Positions 11,978 through 22,736 of a DNA stretch of 64,000 bases are shown here, one piece after another (positions within the stretch are counted from its first letter, which is position 1; every line of letters begins with the position of its first letter). A program made the translations under genes and the position numbers. This DNA is from Antilocapra americana (lineage: Eukaryota; Chordata; Mammalia; Artiodactyla; Antilocapridae), in the NCBI GenBank assembly GCA_007570785.1, contig ML660774.1, positions 12,816,845 to 12,880,844 on the forward strand, written 5' to 3'. The notes under the pieces are model-generated. The model had not been told where the DNA came from and did no database searches. It saw nothing but the letters and a program-made list of their open reading frames with translations.

Positions 11978-13387
11978 CTATATCAGTTTACATTCCCACC
12001 AGCAATGCAAGAGTGTTCCTTTTTCTCCACACCTTCTCCAGCATTTGTTGTTTGTAGATTTTTTGATGGTGGCCATTCTGACTGGTGTGAGGTAATACCT
12101 CATTGTGGTTTTCATTTGCATTTCTCTAATAAATAGCAATGTTGAGCATCTTTTCTTGTGTGTTTTAGCCATCTGTGTCTTCTTTGGAGAAATGTCTCTT
12201 CAGGTCCCTTTCCCACTTTTTGATTGGGTTGTTTGCTTTTCTGGTATTGAGTTGTATAAGCTGCCTGTATATTTCAGAAATTAATCCTTTGTCAGTTGCT
12301 TCATTTGCTATTATTTTCTCCTCTTCTGAGGGTTGTCTTTTCACCTTGCTTATAGTTTCCTTTGCTGTGCAAAAGCTTTTAAGTTTAATTAGGTCCCACT
12401 TGTTTATTTTTGTTTTTACTTCCCTTACTCTAGAAGGCGGGTCATAGAAGTTCTTGTCTTGATTTATGTCATAGAGTGTTCTGCCTATGTTCTCCTCTAT
12501 GAGTTTAATAGTTTCTGGTCTTACGCTTAGGTCTTTAATCCATTTTGAGTTTATCCTTGTGTATGGTGTTAGGAAGTGTTCTAATTTCATTCTTTTACAT
12601 GTAGCTGTCCAGTTTTCTTGGCACCAATAAGTTGAAGAGGCTATCTTTGCCCCATTGTATATTCTTGCCTCCTTTATAAAAAATAAGGTACCCATAGGTG
12701 TGTGGGTTTATTTCGGGGCTCTCTAATATGTTCCATTGGTATATATTTCTGCTTTTGTGCCAGTACCATACTATCTTGATGACTGTAGCTTTGTAGTATA
12801 ATTTAAAGTCAAGAAGGTTGATTCCTCCAGCTCCATTCTTCTTTCTCAAGACTGCTTTTTCTGTTCTGGGTCTTTTGTGTTTCCATATGAATTGTAAAAT
12901 TTTTGTTCTAGTTCTATCAAAAATACCATTGGTAATTTAATAGGGATTGCATTGGATCTGTAGATTGCATTTGATAGTACAGTTATTTTCACAATATTGA
13001 TTCTTCCTATTCAGGAATGTGGAATATCTCTCCATCTGTTTGTGTTCTTTTATTTCGTTCATTAGTGTCTTATAGTTTTCTGTATACAGGTGTTTTGTCT
13101 CCTTAGGCAGGTTTATTTCTAGATATTTTATTCTTTTTGTTGCAGTGATAAATGGTATTGATTCCTTAATTTCTGTTTCTGGTTTTTCATTGTTAGTATA
13201 TAGGAGTGCAAGTGATTTCTGTGTATTGACCTTGTACATTGTGACTTTGCTCAGTTCACTGATTAGCTGTAGTAATTTTCTGATAGTTTCTTTTGGGTTT
13301 TCCATGTATAGTATTATGTCATCTGCAAACAGTGAAAGTTTTACTTCTTTGCTGATCTGGACTCCTTTTATTTCTTTTCTTATCTAA
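11978..13387 (-). pseudogene. L1 ORF2 C-terminal half (RT palm to C-terminus)
   Basis: The minus-strand frames at 12937-13305, 12595-12849, 12165-12695 and 11978-12172 read consecutively as L1 ORF2: [60 protein letters not shown] text, and the terminal [16 protein letters not shown] cysteine/tryptophan-rich segment. The RT catalytic FADD motif is present at 13318-13329. Frame changes separate the blocks. The upstream RT fingers are absent because of the deletion at about 13387. Confidence 0.9.
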
Positions 13388-13880
13388 TGTTTCATTTAAG
13401 TTTCATTGTTCTTTATTGAGTCTCTGTTTTGATGATCTGTCCACTGGTGAAAGTGGGATGTTAAAGTCCCCTACAATTATTGTGTTGCTGTTGATTTCTC
13501 CTCGTAATGCCTGTTAGTATTTGCCTTATGTATTGAGGTGCTCCTGTGTTGGGTACATAGACATTTACAATAGTTATGTCTTTTTCTTGGATTGATTCCT
13601 TGATCATTATGTAGTGTCCTTCTTTTGCTCTTATTCTTTATTTTAAAGTCTATTTTGTCTAAAATAAGGATTGCTATTCCAGCTCTCTTTTGGTTTCCAT
13701 TCACATGGAATATCTTTTTCCTTCCTTTTACTTTCAATCTGTATGTGTCTCTAGATCTGAAGTGGGTCTCCTGTAGGCAGCATATATGTGGGTCCTGTTT
13801 TCGTATCCATTCAGTCAGTCTATACCTTTTGGTTGGTGCATTTAATCTGTTTACATTTAAAGTAATTATTGATGCACATG
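13388..13880 (-). pseudogene. L1 ORF2 endonuclease remnant
   Basis: On the minus strand from about 13860 the translation begins as LNVNRLNAPTKRYRLTEWIR and continues to CCLQETH (catalytic QETH near 13760-13780). An open piece follows at 13477-13737 (KIFHVNGNQKRAGIAILILD), and the remnant ends in DRSSKQRLNKE near 13390. This apurinic-like endonuclease domain nicks target DNA. It stops mid-domain and continues directly into RT sequence, marking the deletion. Confidence 0.88.
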
Positions 13881-13949
13881 TTTCTGTTGGAATTTTCTTG
13901 ATTGTTTTGGGTTTGTTTTGTAGGTCTTTCCTTTCTCTTGTGTTTCCTG

Positions 13950-14960
13950 GCTATGAGATTCCCTTTAGTATTTGTTGCAAGGCTGGTTTGGTGGTGCTGA
14001 ATTCTCTTAACTTCTGCTTGTCTGTAAAGCTTTTGATTTCTCCATCAAGTTTGAATGAAGTCTTTGCCAGGTATAGTAATCGTGGTTGTAGGCTTTTCTC
14101 TTTCAGTACTTTAAATATATCCTGTCATTCCCTTCTGGCCTATAGAGTTTCTTCTGAAAGATCTGCTGTTAATCATATGGGTTTTCCCTTGTATGTTACT
14201 TGTTGCTTTTCCCTTGTTGCCTTTAATATTCTTTCTTTGTGCTTAATCTCTGTTAGCTTGATTAATATGTGTCTCTGTATGTTTTTCCTTGGGTTTAACC
14301 TGTAAGGGACTCTCTGCACTTCTTGGACTTAATTGATTATTTCTTTTCCCATGTTAGGGAAATTTTCAACCATAATTTCTTCAAAAATGTTCTCAACGCC
14401 TTTCTTTTCTTCTTCTTCCTCTGGAACCCCTATAACTCAAATGTTGGTGCATTTAATATTGTCCCCAAAGTCTCTGAGGCTATCCTCAATTCTCTTAATT
14501 CCATCCTTTTATTCTGCTCTTCAGCAGTTATTTCCACCATTCTATCCTCCAGCTCGGTCATGAGCAATTGAACTGAACTCAACTGATCCTCCAGCTCACT
14601 TATCCATTCTTCTGCCTCAGTTATTCTGCTATTAGTTCCTTCTAGAGTATTTTTAATTTCATAATTGTGTTATTCATCTCTGTTTGCTTATTCTTTATTT
14701 CTTCTATGTCCTTGATGATTGTATTAACTGTGTTAAATACTTCTTGCATTTGCTCTATTCTATTTTCAAGTTTTCAGAGCATCTTTACTATCATTATTCT
14801 GAATTCTCTTTCAGGGAGAGTATTTACTTCTTCGTTTATTTGTTTTTTTAATTTTCTACCTTGTTCTTTCATTTGTGCTGTATTTCTGTCTTTTCATCTT
14901 TTTTTTTCTTAACTTGCTCCACTTGAAGTCTCCTTTTCCCAGGCTTTAGGGTTGTATTAC
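13950..14960 (-). pseudogene. L1 ORF1 remnant, heavily decayed
   Basis: The position upstream of the endonuclease and antisense phrases such as 'acttctgcttgtctgtaaag' and 'agagtttcttctgaaagatc' match the L1 ORF1 C-terminal RNA-binding region. The part towards 14960 corresponds to the coiled-coil. No minus-strand frame above 60 residues survives, so this is identified from nucleotide resemblance and order. ORF1 normally makes the trimeric RNA chaperone of the L1 particle. Confidence 0.65.
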
Positions 14961-15299
14961 TTCTTCCTTTTGAGTTTTGCCCTTGGGGGTAAATATTGGT
15001 TGGGTGTTTTGTGTTGATTTCTTGTTAGGTGTGACTTGTGCCTGTTTTCTAATGGGAAGAATTCAAGTAGGTAATTACAGAAATACTGGGACATATATGC
15101 ACACATTTCTACACATACAGTTATAACCAACGTGTTCTAAAGAAAAGAGGATAGGAGATTGGTTTGGTGAGCAAGGGAAACCAGAGGCGATATCAACCAA
15201 CTGAAAGCAGAGTTAGCTAATATTCAGTCTGGAAATCTGAGCATGAGCAGAGGGTCAGCTGGGGAGTATAGCATAGAGAGCTAAGCAATTTGATTTACT

Positions 15300-15440
15300 T
15301 GGTGAAAGAAGGAAAAGTGAAGGAAAAAGGGGAGAATTTAAAAAAGAGAGAGAGAGAAAAGAAAGAGGAGAAGGGAGGGAAAAGAGAAAAGGAGGGGATG
15401 GAGAAGAGGATTAAAAAAAGGAGAGAGAGAAAAAAATAGA
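15300..15440. repeat. Purine-rich (GA/GGA) tract in L1 5'UTR
   Basis: About 140 bp are nearly all purine on the plus strand (gagaga, ggagg and gaaaa units). The tract lies in the antisense 5'UTR of the L1 and probably belongs to it. Confidence 0.7.
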
Positions 15441-15599
15441 AAAGCAAAGATGAATAGATGTATGTCAAAGAGATTTATGTATATTCAGAAATAGCTACAG
15501 CCAGTAAAAAACTGTAGGAAAAGCAATTGAATATATTAAAAACAAAATACTCATCAAGAACAAAGGGTAGGGGGGAAGCGAGAAAGAGAGAAAAAAAAA

Positions 15600-15990
15600 A
15601 GAAAAGAATCTTAAAATGAATTTTTTCTTTCTTTTTTTCACAAAAAACACAAGAAAAAAACTCCACAGCACAATGAAAGGCTAATAGGAGGTGGAAATAT
15701 GTAGGGGGGATAAGCCATGTGATTTAATAAAAAAAAAGAAGAAGAAAATCTTAAAATAAATTTTTTTAACAAGGAAAACTCCACAACATCCTTAAAGGTT
15801 AATGTGATGGTGGAAATATATTGGGGAATAAACAGTGTGATTTATAAGAAAGAAGAATCTTAAAGTGAATTTTTAAAAAATTTTTATTACAAGAAAAGCT
15901 AAAAGGAAAACTCCACAGCACCACTAAAGGTTACTGTGAGGGTGGAGATATGTTGGGGGAATAAACAGTGTGATTTATAAAAGAAAAAAT
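15600..15990 (-). repeat. Three degenerate tandem units in L1 5'UTR
   Basis: The landmark 'ctccacarca' recurs at 15661, 15779 and 15911, giving spacings of 118 and 132 bp. Each unit also has 'aaaggytaatgtgatggtgg'-like and 'aaacagtgtgatttataa' segments. Tandem monomers are common in L1 promoters of several mammals, so these may be monomer remnants. Confidence 0.75.
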
Positions 15991-17076
15991 GAAAATAAAG
16001 AAAAAAGGTTTAAAAAGGTTCTCAAGGTCGTAGCTCTTGGTTGTGGAGTCTGCCCCTGTGGATGGGGTTGGGTTAGTGTCTCGTGATGTTTTCCTGGTTG
16101 GGGGAGCTTGTGCCTCTGTTCCGTTTCATGGAGCTGGATCTCCTCTCTCTGAAGGGCAGTGCAGTGTCCAGCCATTGGTTTGGAGTGTCTAAGGGTTCAG
16201 AATGCCTTTGGGCAGTCCATCTAGCTTTTGTGTGTTAGGCGCATCTATTTCCGCAGCTGATGCAAAGTGGCCCTCTCAGTATATCTGCAGTGCTGCCAGC
16301 CCCATGGTTGGCCTTGGAATTGTTGCTGATGCTTTTGTTCCCCTGTCCCTCCCTGCGCTGCTGGCAGAAACTTGCTAGGTAGGTGCTTGTGTGGATCCTT
16401 CTGCATCGCAGCGACCTGTGCAGGCTTCCCTCAGCCCCCTAAACTCACCCTTTGGGTTGCAGGGCTTGTATGCACTTGTTTTGGTTCCGCAGGCCTGTCC
16501 TTTGCTTCACAGAGCTTGTGCTTCCCGGGGAAGCACTCTGCATTCCCCTTTGCACTGGCTGTGTTTGTCTGGGTGTCACACTCGGCTGCCTGGGCCCACC
16601 CTCTGTGCTGCAAGGGTTGTGTGCGCTGGCTGGGTTTGGTTTCCCGAGCCCACCGTCTGTTTGGGGCCATGGTCCAGGAGCTGTTAATGGGCCGAGCTTT
16701 CTCTGTTTACTGCCCTCCAAATCCCTGCTTTGCCTGGTTTTCCGAGACTTCACAGCTCCTCTTTGGGCCTGCCTGTGAGGAAGTTTCCCTTTGCATTGGA
16801 ACCTCTTCTGTTTCAGGGCTCATTCCCTCCCCTGGGGCACAAGCTCCTGCCCAGAAGTTCTCTGTCCTTTGCCCAGTTCTCCATCTTTTCTCTTTGGATG
16901 TCTCCCTCCTTTCTGCTATCTCATTTCAGGGAACTTAATCTGTTCCCCTGGAGGCCTGGGGTCTTCTGCTGCCACTTAGAGGTTGCTTTGTAGAAGTTGT
17001 TTCATATCTTGATGAGTTTTTGATGTATTTGTGGGGGGCGCTGGATGTCTCCCTGTCTTACTCCTCTGCCATCTTC

Positions 17077-18124
17077 TTCAGTTCAGTTCAGTCGCTCAGT
17101 TGTGTCCAACTCTTTGTGACCCCATGAACCCGCAGCATGCCAGGCCTCCCTGTCCATCACCAATTCCCGGAGTCCACTCAAACCCAAGTCCATCTAGTCG
17201 GTGAGGCCATCCGGCCATCTCATCCTCTGTCTTCCCCTTCTCCTCCTGTCCCCAATCCTTCTCAGCATCAGGGTCTTTTCCAATGAGTCAGCTCTTCGCA
17301 TGAGGTGGCCAAAGTATTGGAGTTTCAGCTTCAACATCAGACCTTCCAATGAACACCTGGGACTGATCTCCTGTAGGATGGACTGGTTTGATCTCCTTGC
17401 AATCCAAGGGACTCTCAAGAGTCTTCTCCAATACCACAGTTCAAAAGCATCAGTTCTGTGGCACTCAGCCTTTTTCACTGTCCAACTCTCACATCCATGC
17501 ATGACTGGAAAAACCATAGCCTTGACTAGACGAACCTTTGTTGGCAAAGTAATGTCTCTGCTTTTCAATATGCTATCCAGGTTGGCCATAACTTTCCTTC
17601 CAAGGAGTAGGCGTCTTTTGATTTCATGGCTGCAATCACCATCTGCAGTGATTTTGGAGCCCCCCAAAATAAAGTCTGACACTTTTTCCATTGTTTCCCC
17701 ATCTATTTCCCATGAAGTGATGGGACCAGATGCCATGATCTTAGTTTTGTTAATGTTGAGCCTTAAGCCAACTTTTTCACTCTCCTCTTTCACTTTCATC
17801 AAGAGGCTTTATAGTTCCTCTTCACTTTCTGCCATAAAGGTGGTATCATCTGCATATCTGAGGTTATTGATATTTCTCCCTGCAATCTTGATTCCAGCTT
17901 GTGCTTCTTCCAGCCCAGCATTTCTCATGATGTACTCTGCATGTAAGTTAAATAAGCAGGGTGACAATATACAGCCTTGATGTACTTCTTTTCCTATTTG
18001 GAAACAGTCTATTGTTCCATGTCCAGTTCTAACTGTTGCTTCCTGACGTGCATACAGGTGTCTCAATAGACAGGTCAGGTGGTTTGGTATTCCCATCTCT
18101 TTCAGAATTTTCCACAGTTTATTG
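17077..18124 (-). mobile_element. BovB LINE, 5'-truncated, abutting L1 5' end
   Basis: It begins with the inverted tail 'ttcagttcagttcagtcgct' at 17077, directly after the L1 5' terminus, and ends at 'ccacagtttattg' at 18124. It is about 1.05 kb long and covers the RT palm, thumb and C-terminal region. Confidence 0.95.
17194..18096 (-). pseudogene. BovB RT fragment with intact YADD
   Basis: The minus-strand frame 17809-18096 reads PNHLTCLLRHLYARQEATVR, then CFQIGKEVHQGCILSPCLFN, and ends after YADD at 17845-17856 followed by TTFMAESEEEL. A stop then interrupts, and 17194-17802 carries on in frame with KLNINKTKIMASGPITSWEI, later [19 protein letters not shown] single stop at 17809-17811 plus a small discrepancy separates two long open blocks. 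This is among the better preserved copies, but it lacks the endonuclease and RT fingers. Confidence 0.92.
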
Positions 18125-18351
18125 AGCCTTTGGGTGCTCAGGATTGTTGCATCATGAATTTTAACGCTGATTTTTGTGTGTGATCATATTCCTAGGATTA
18201 GGTATATTTCAAGAGGTCTTAATAAGACCTTATATTTGTATAGTTGCATAAGAGTTTACCAAAGAACTGCCATAGGTGTTCCTAACATCTGTTTACCCTG
18301 GAAATCAAGAAAGGATTTTGCCCCCATTCAACAATTGATGATGCTGAATAT

Positions 18352-18519
18352 TGGGCTTTCCAGGCGTTACTGGAGGTAAAGAACCCACCTACCAATGCAG
18401 GAGACGAAAGAGACACAGGTTCGATCCCTGGGTATGGACAGAGGAGCCCGGTGAGCTACAGTCCATTGGGGTCACAAAGAATCAGACATGACTGAAGCAA
18501 CTTAGCATGCACACACGAG
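18352..18519 (+). mobile_element. Bov-tA SINE, sense
   Basis: The degraded tRNA-like head (ggctttccaggcgttactgg) leads to a B-box-like 'aggttcgatccctggg', then to a shortened Bov-A body ending 'atgactgaagcaacttagca'. The segment between the head and 'ggacagaggagcccggtgag' is deleted. Confidence 0.88.
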
Positions 18520-19500
18520 TAAAAGAGAAACCTCCACTCTGCCTGCAACTGAGCATGCCTGCACAATGCTATCTAGTTGTTACAGGCATTAAAAGATGTG
18601 TGAGAAAAGAATCTACTCAAAATATGTTATTCTAAATAATATCCAAATGCCTCTAGGTCATCCAGTCTTTGGGAGAGAGACAGGTGATATATGTTAGTTG
18701 AATTGGTTTTTTTTTTTTTTCCACTTAGAATTTAGTGAGGTTTAGGTTATAGGAAATTCTATCCTATTTCCAGGAGACAGAGGAGGACACAGACTGGAGC
18801 TGCAAAATGGTCTCATTTTGTCTTTCCTGTGGCCCTTCCTCTGTCCCCCTTCATCTTGCCCAATGTCCTCCAGGTGATATGCTGTGAATCTCTTCTTCCT
18901 AGCTCCCTGAGCTCGCATGTTAGGCTCAGCTTCTCCAAACTTCACTGTTCTTTGGGCAGACAGTTTAGTGTATGGTGAGGTGTTACAGAAGAGCAACGAA
19001 AATATCCCAACAGTACTGCCAACTTGCTGACCTCCAGAAGACTTTAGGCTTTTGGTTTTTGTTTTTATCTTTAAACCTCCACATCCTGAATCACATTTAC
19101 AGGACCACAGAGAAAACTGGAATATCTGTGGGGTTGAATGAAATATGTCACAAAGATTGATGGTAACATCGCTTCTTTTTTATTGCTTCATTGATTTTAA
19201 ATCAAGTTGAGTACTGACCAGACTGTGATGTATGTGTCTGACTTTAGAGGAAGCAGGATGAGTGGACCAAGAATGTAAAGAGAGCAAATGAGTAGAATGA
19301 GACACCAAGGTGAAAGGACGGACAAAGTGAGGTTGATCAGTGTACCAGTGAACTAATCTCAGCTTTTCTTACAACCATTCATTCCACCATTCATACCCAC
19401 TCCTGACTGTGTGACTTGCCCAGAACCCCTGGGTTATTCACTGGGGCTCAGGACCCAAGATTTGAAGACCTGTTCAGTAATAAAGGCCAGCATACCTTGA
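18520..19500. other. Single-copy sequence, no gene seen
   Basis: There is a T-run at about 18706-18720. The minus-strand 84-residue frame at 18742-18996 has no family resemblance that I can name. Confidence 0.55.
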
Positions 19501-19620
19501 GAGATGGTGCTGTCATTGAGTTGTGTCTGACCCCATGAACTGTAGCCTGCTAGGCTCCTCTGTCCATTTGATTTTTCCAGGCAAGAATACTGGAGTGGGT
19601 TGACATTTTCTACTCCAGGG
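19501..19620 (-). mobile_element. Bov-tA SINE fragment, antisense
   Basis: The inverted Bov-A body ('ctgtagcctgctaggctcct', 'caagaatactggagtgggtt') lacks the tRNA head. It faces a sense Bov-tA only about 50 bp away, forming an inverted SINE pair. Confidence 0.88.
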
Positions 19621-19669
19621 ATCCTGAGTGATTACCAGATGCAAGTTACTATACCATGGTGGGTGGGTA

Positions 19670-19862
19670 AGGCTTCCCTTGTGACTCAGCTGGTAAAGAA
19701 TCTGCCTGCAATGTGGGAGACCTAGGTTTGAGCTCTGGGTTGGGAAGATCCCTTGGAGAAGGGAAAGGCTACCCACTCCAGGATTCTGGCCTGGAGAATT
19801 CCATGGACTGTATAGTCCATGGGGTTGCAAAAAGTCGGACATGACTGAGTTACTTTTACACA
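19670..19862 (+). mobile_element. Bov-tA SINE, sense
   Basis: This is a near-complete element: the tRNA-like head 'cttgtgactcagctggtaaa', the B-box region near 'aggtttgagctctggg', the body 'ggaattccatggactgtata' on through 'tcggacatgactgagttact', and a short ACA-rich tail. Confidence 0.93.
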
Positions 19863-19864
19863 CA

Positions 19865-20045
19865 TACCCCCTCTTTAAATATATGGTCACATTTAATCCT
19901 CCCCACAGATTTTAGCCTAATTTGACATAAAGGGAATTGAGACAAAAAGAGGGTTAATAACATTCTGAGCACCACAGGTCCTAAAATAAGGAGAAGAGAA
20001 AGAAAGCCAGGCAGGTTTAACTCCAGGGGTGAAGCTGCCAACCAT
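19865..20045 (+). mobile_element. MIR SINE
   Basis: Diverged MIR phrases run in order: 'tttaatcctccccacag', 'gggaattgagacaaaaagag', 'accacaggtcct', then 'caggtttaactccaggggtg'. The Bov-tA at 19670-19862 lies at its 5' edge and probably inserted into it. Confidence 0.7.
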
Positions 20046-20415
20046 GTTCTGTGAAAATCTTTGGGTTTCCCTTAAATGAGGGTTCCATTACCCTCAAAGC
20101 TGTCCATGCTTCCACTGGCTATTCTGTTTTACAAGAATTTCCTAATGCTATTAGTTTTATATTTTTTAAAATGTATTAGCCTTGAAAGTATTTCTTCCAA
20201 TGAAATTGTTTCATGATGTTGCAGTAAAACAACGTATATTTCCAACTACTTTCATCAGAAGACATAGCTTAGGATAAACTAAACGCAGGTGTCTTCATTA
20301 CTAAAATGAAATTACATCAAAATAATACAGCTAGAGAAGTTGTTCTCATTTCATTTTCAGGGAGCATTATTCTAAATGATGTAGTCCTGAGATTGGGCAC
20401 AAAAATAAAGGAACC
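20046..20415. other. Single-copy sequence, no gene seen
   Basis: No repeat or coding signal is recognised. Confidence 0.55.
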
Positions 20416-20427
20416 CCAAGGCATGTT

Positions 20428-20651
20428 GTTAAGAGTCGACTCATTGGGAAAGACCTTGATGCTGGGAAAGATTGAAGGCTAAAGAAAAAGGAGGTAGCAG
20501 AGGATGCGAGGGTTACATAGCATCACAAACTCAACAGACATGAATTTAAACAAACTCCAGGAGATAGTGGAGGACAGATGAGTCTGACGTGCTGCAGTCC
20601 ATGGGGTCACAAAGAATCGAACGTGACTCGGTGACTGAACAACCACCACAA
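20428..20651 (+). mobile_element. Short BovB 3' end with perfect 12-bp duplication
   Basis: The sense BovB 3' end runs from 'gagtcgactcattgggaaag' to 'tcggtgactgaacaaccacc'. It is flanked by ccaaggcatgtt at 20416-20427 and 20652-20663, a perfect target-site duplication. A strong 5' truncation leaves only about 220 bp. Confidence 0.95.
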
Positions 20652-20663
20652 CCAAGGCATGTT

Positions 20664-21273
20664 ACCTTTTATTAGATGAAGCTTCAGGCAAGTACCTTTT
20701 AGTCATATTTGTACAACGATTATTTACCGATGACTTGATGGCCAAATAAAAGATCCTAAACACTGATGACATGCTTTGCTCATTTCCTTATAAGCTATCT
20801 GTTCATACCAACAAAAAGACTAGACTCATACTGAAAAGAAAGGAGGTTGGTAAGATGAACCAATGGCACCATTGGAGAAGAATTTGGAAGCTGCTGAAGC
20901 TGTTTTAACAACTCTGTCTAAAATATGGCTTCTCTCCTCACTGCTGGGCACAGATTTGACAAAAAAAAAAAAAAACTACAGCCAGAATTGGTCCAAACTA
21001 ATGAGTTTTAATAACTTCATTTGGATTAGAAGAAAAATGGTTTCAGAGGCATAAATCTGGGAAAGCATCCTGAATTTCCAAATATAACTAAACTGTGCCA
21101 AGGATTTAATGCAGTTAAAATTTTCACCCTAAATTGTCTGTCTAGAGGTAGATATGTTATCTGATTGATTCAGTTGCCTCAAAAGTCTGGTACTGTGAGA
21201 CATTTCTTCAATAGTCAGTATTACCATTAATCACTCACAAATTTCTATAAAATTTCTAGCATTTTAAGTTCAT
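20664..21273. other. Single-copy sequence, no gene seen
   Basis: It contains an A-run at about 20960-20973. The 63-residue frame at 20863-21054 is not recognisable. Confidence 0.55.
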
Positions 21274-21521
21274 GTATTGTTATTCAGTTGTTCAGTCATG
21301 TCCAACTCTTTGTGACTCCATGGACTGCAGCACACCAGGCTTCCCTGTCCTTCACTATCTCCTGGAGCTTGCTCCAACTCATGTCTATTGAGTCAAATGA
21401 TGCCATCCAACCATCTCATCTTTTGTCACCCCCCTTTCCTCCTGTCCTCAATTCACTCCAGCATTAGTGTCTTTTCCAATGAGTTGGCTCTTGCATCAGG
21501 TGACCAAAGTATTGGAGCCTT
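21274..21521 (-). mobile_element. BovB LINE 3' fragment, antisense
   Basis: It starts 'ttgttattcagttgttcagt' and follows the inverted BovB 3' end to 'ggtgaccaaagtattggagc', then stops. It is about 250 bp long with no coding value. Confidence 0.93.
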
Positions 21522-22238
21522 ACAATATACCAGCATTTTCAACAGTGCTGTGGACAATCTCATGAGATACAGATTTACATATATAATTCTTTCCAAGGTT
21601 AAAATATAACTATGCAAAGTTATTTTCATGCTGAGCAATTATAATAAAATCAGAGTGTTCTTTAAGAAAGTTCTCTGATTCAATGTTTCCTTTTAAATGT
21701 AATTTGCATTATTATTATGGAAATGAAAACTTCACCAGTGTTTTCTTTTGTTTATGTCATAGTGCATGGTGTACATTTCCCCCTAAAAATCTATAGTCTA
21801 TTTTCCTCCTTTCAAAGACAAATATATTTTAATACAAAACTAGAACTTAAATAATAGTTTTATGCTAATGTGCAAGCATATAAATATACAGGAAAGAATA
21901 TTGATCAAAAACTAATGAATACAATTCCTGTGGCAATAAAATGTCAGGAAATTGGTACCATTGATAAATGCTTATGAGAAGCGAACTCTCATTTTTTTTA
22001 TGCAGCCAATAAAAAGAGGAGGTTTCTTTAGACAGAAATACAGTTTTCCCCAAGAACTCAAAGACTGTATTATTTTGCTACTTGTTTGTCAAACAAGAAA
22101 TGAAGATTTCAGAGTAGACATAAAGTGAGTGGAAGATGAAAACTAAGAAAAACCACAGAAAAAAGGCTTGTGACAATAGAACTTAATCAAGTATCTAGGG
22201 ACCTGTTAGTACTCTGGGCCTAATTGAAGTCAATGGGG
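21522..22238. other. Single-copy AT-rich sequence, no gene seen
   Basis: No repeat family or credible frame is recognised. Confidence 0.55.
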
Positions 22239-22254
22239 AGAAACTGGGTTTTTT

Positions 22255-22402
22255 GTAATTTTCTTTTGTTTGGGGATTTTGTTTGTTTCTTTTTGCCCAC
22301 ACCAAGCAGTTTGTGGGATCTTAATTCCCTGACCAGGGATCTAACCTGCAGTTCCTGCAGTGGAATTGCAGAGACCTAACCACTGGAACCAGGGAAGTCC
22401 CA
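22255..22402 (-). mobile_element. CHR-type SINE, truncated, with target-site duplication
   Basis: The antisense head 'gggatcttaattccctgacc' and 'ctaaccactggaacc' end in 'agggaagtccc'. The direct repeats 'agaaactgggttttt' at 22239-22253 and 'agaaactggttttt' at 22403-22416 bracket the element. Confidence 0.8.
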
Positions 22403-22615
22403 AGAAACTGGTTTTTAAGGAATTTCCATAGGAACTTTCAGGAGAACTTGTGATATTGTGTCTCAGTTTGTGAAAACAAAGAATGGTCATCTGTAAGACC
22501 TATAATTTGGAAATGTTAATCTCAAAAATTGTAAAAGGGCCATAACCCTTGGCAAAAAAAAAAAGTCTGAAATAAAAATCTAGTAAGGTTCAAAGGCTCT
22601 CAAAGTGTTTACATG

Positions 22616-22736
22616 GGAAGTGGCCTCGTTGTGCCTGACTCTCTGCTACCCCATAGATGGTAGGCTCCTCTGTCCATGGGATTCTCCAGGCAGAAATACT
22701 GGAGTGGGTTGCCATGCCCTCCTCCAGGGTTCACAC
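22616..22736 (-). mobile_element. Bov-tA SINE fragment, antisense
   Basis: The inverted Bov-A body ('ggtaggctcctctgtccatg', 'ctggagtgggttgccatgcc') lacks the tRNA head. Confidence 0.9.

Larger units (their letters stand above)
11258..17076 (-). mobile_element. L1 LINE, antisense, with 5'UTR but internally deleted
   Basis: Reading on the minus strand, 17076 to about 14965 is a 5'UTR whose start resembles L1 promoters ('agatggcagaggagtaagac' from 17074). About 14960-13950 is a decayed ORF1, 13880-13388 the ORF2 endonuclease, 13387-11850 the ORF2 C-terminal half, and then a 3'UTR to 11258. Total length is 5.8 kb. The first long in-order L1 of the window, it lacks about 1.6 kb of ORF2 and has many stops, so it is dead. 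Confidence 0.9.

Noticed and set aside
12175..12447. 90-residue hydrophobic plus-strand frame resembling a membrane protein
   Set aside because: Antisense of L1 ORF2; the minus frame has recognisable ORF2 text.
13625..14305. 226-residue plus-strand open frame
   Set aside because: It lies wholly on the antisense strand of the L1 ORF2 endonuclease/ORF1 region, and its hydrophobic F/L/S-rich text is the usual shadow of A-rich L1 coding DNA.
15475..15666. 63-residue minus-strand frame rich in F/K
   Set aside because: It is translation of A/T-rich L1 5'UTR monomer sequence, with no coding character.
17201..17980. 259-residue plus-strand open frame, the longest in the window
   Set aside because: It is the antisense shadow of the BovB RT; the minus strand gives clear RT protein over the same bases. 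The same shadow appears at other antisense BovB copies (1358-1669, 38428-38925, 59460-59753).
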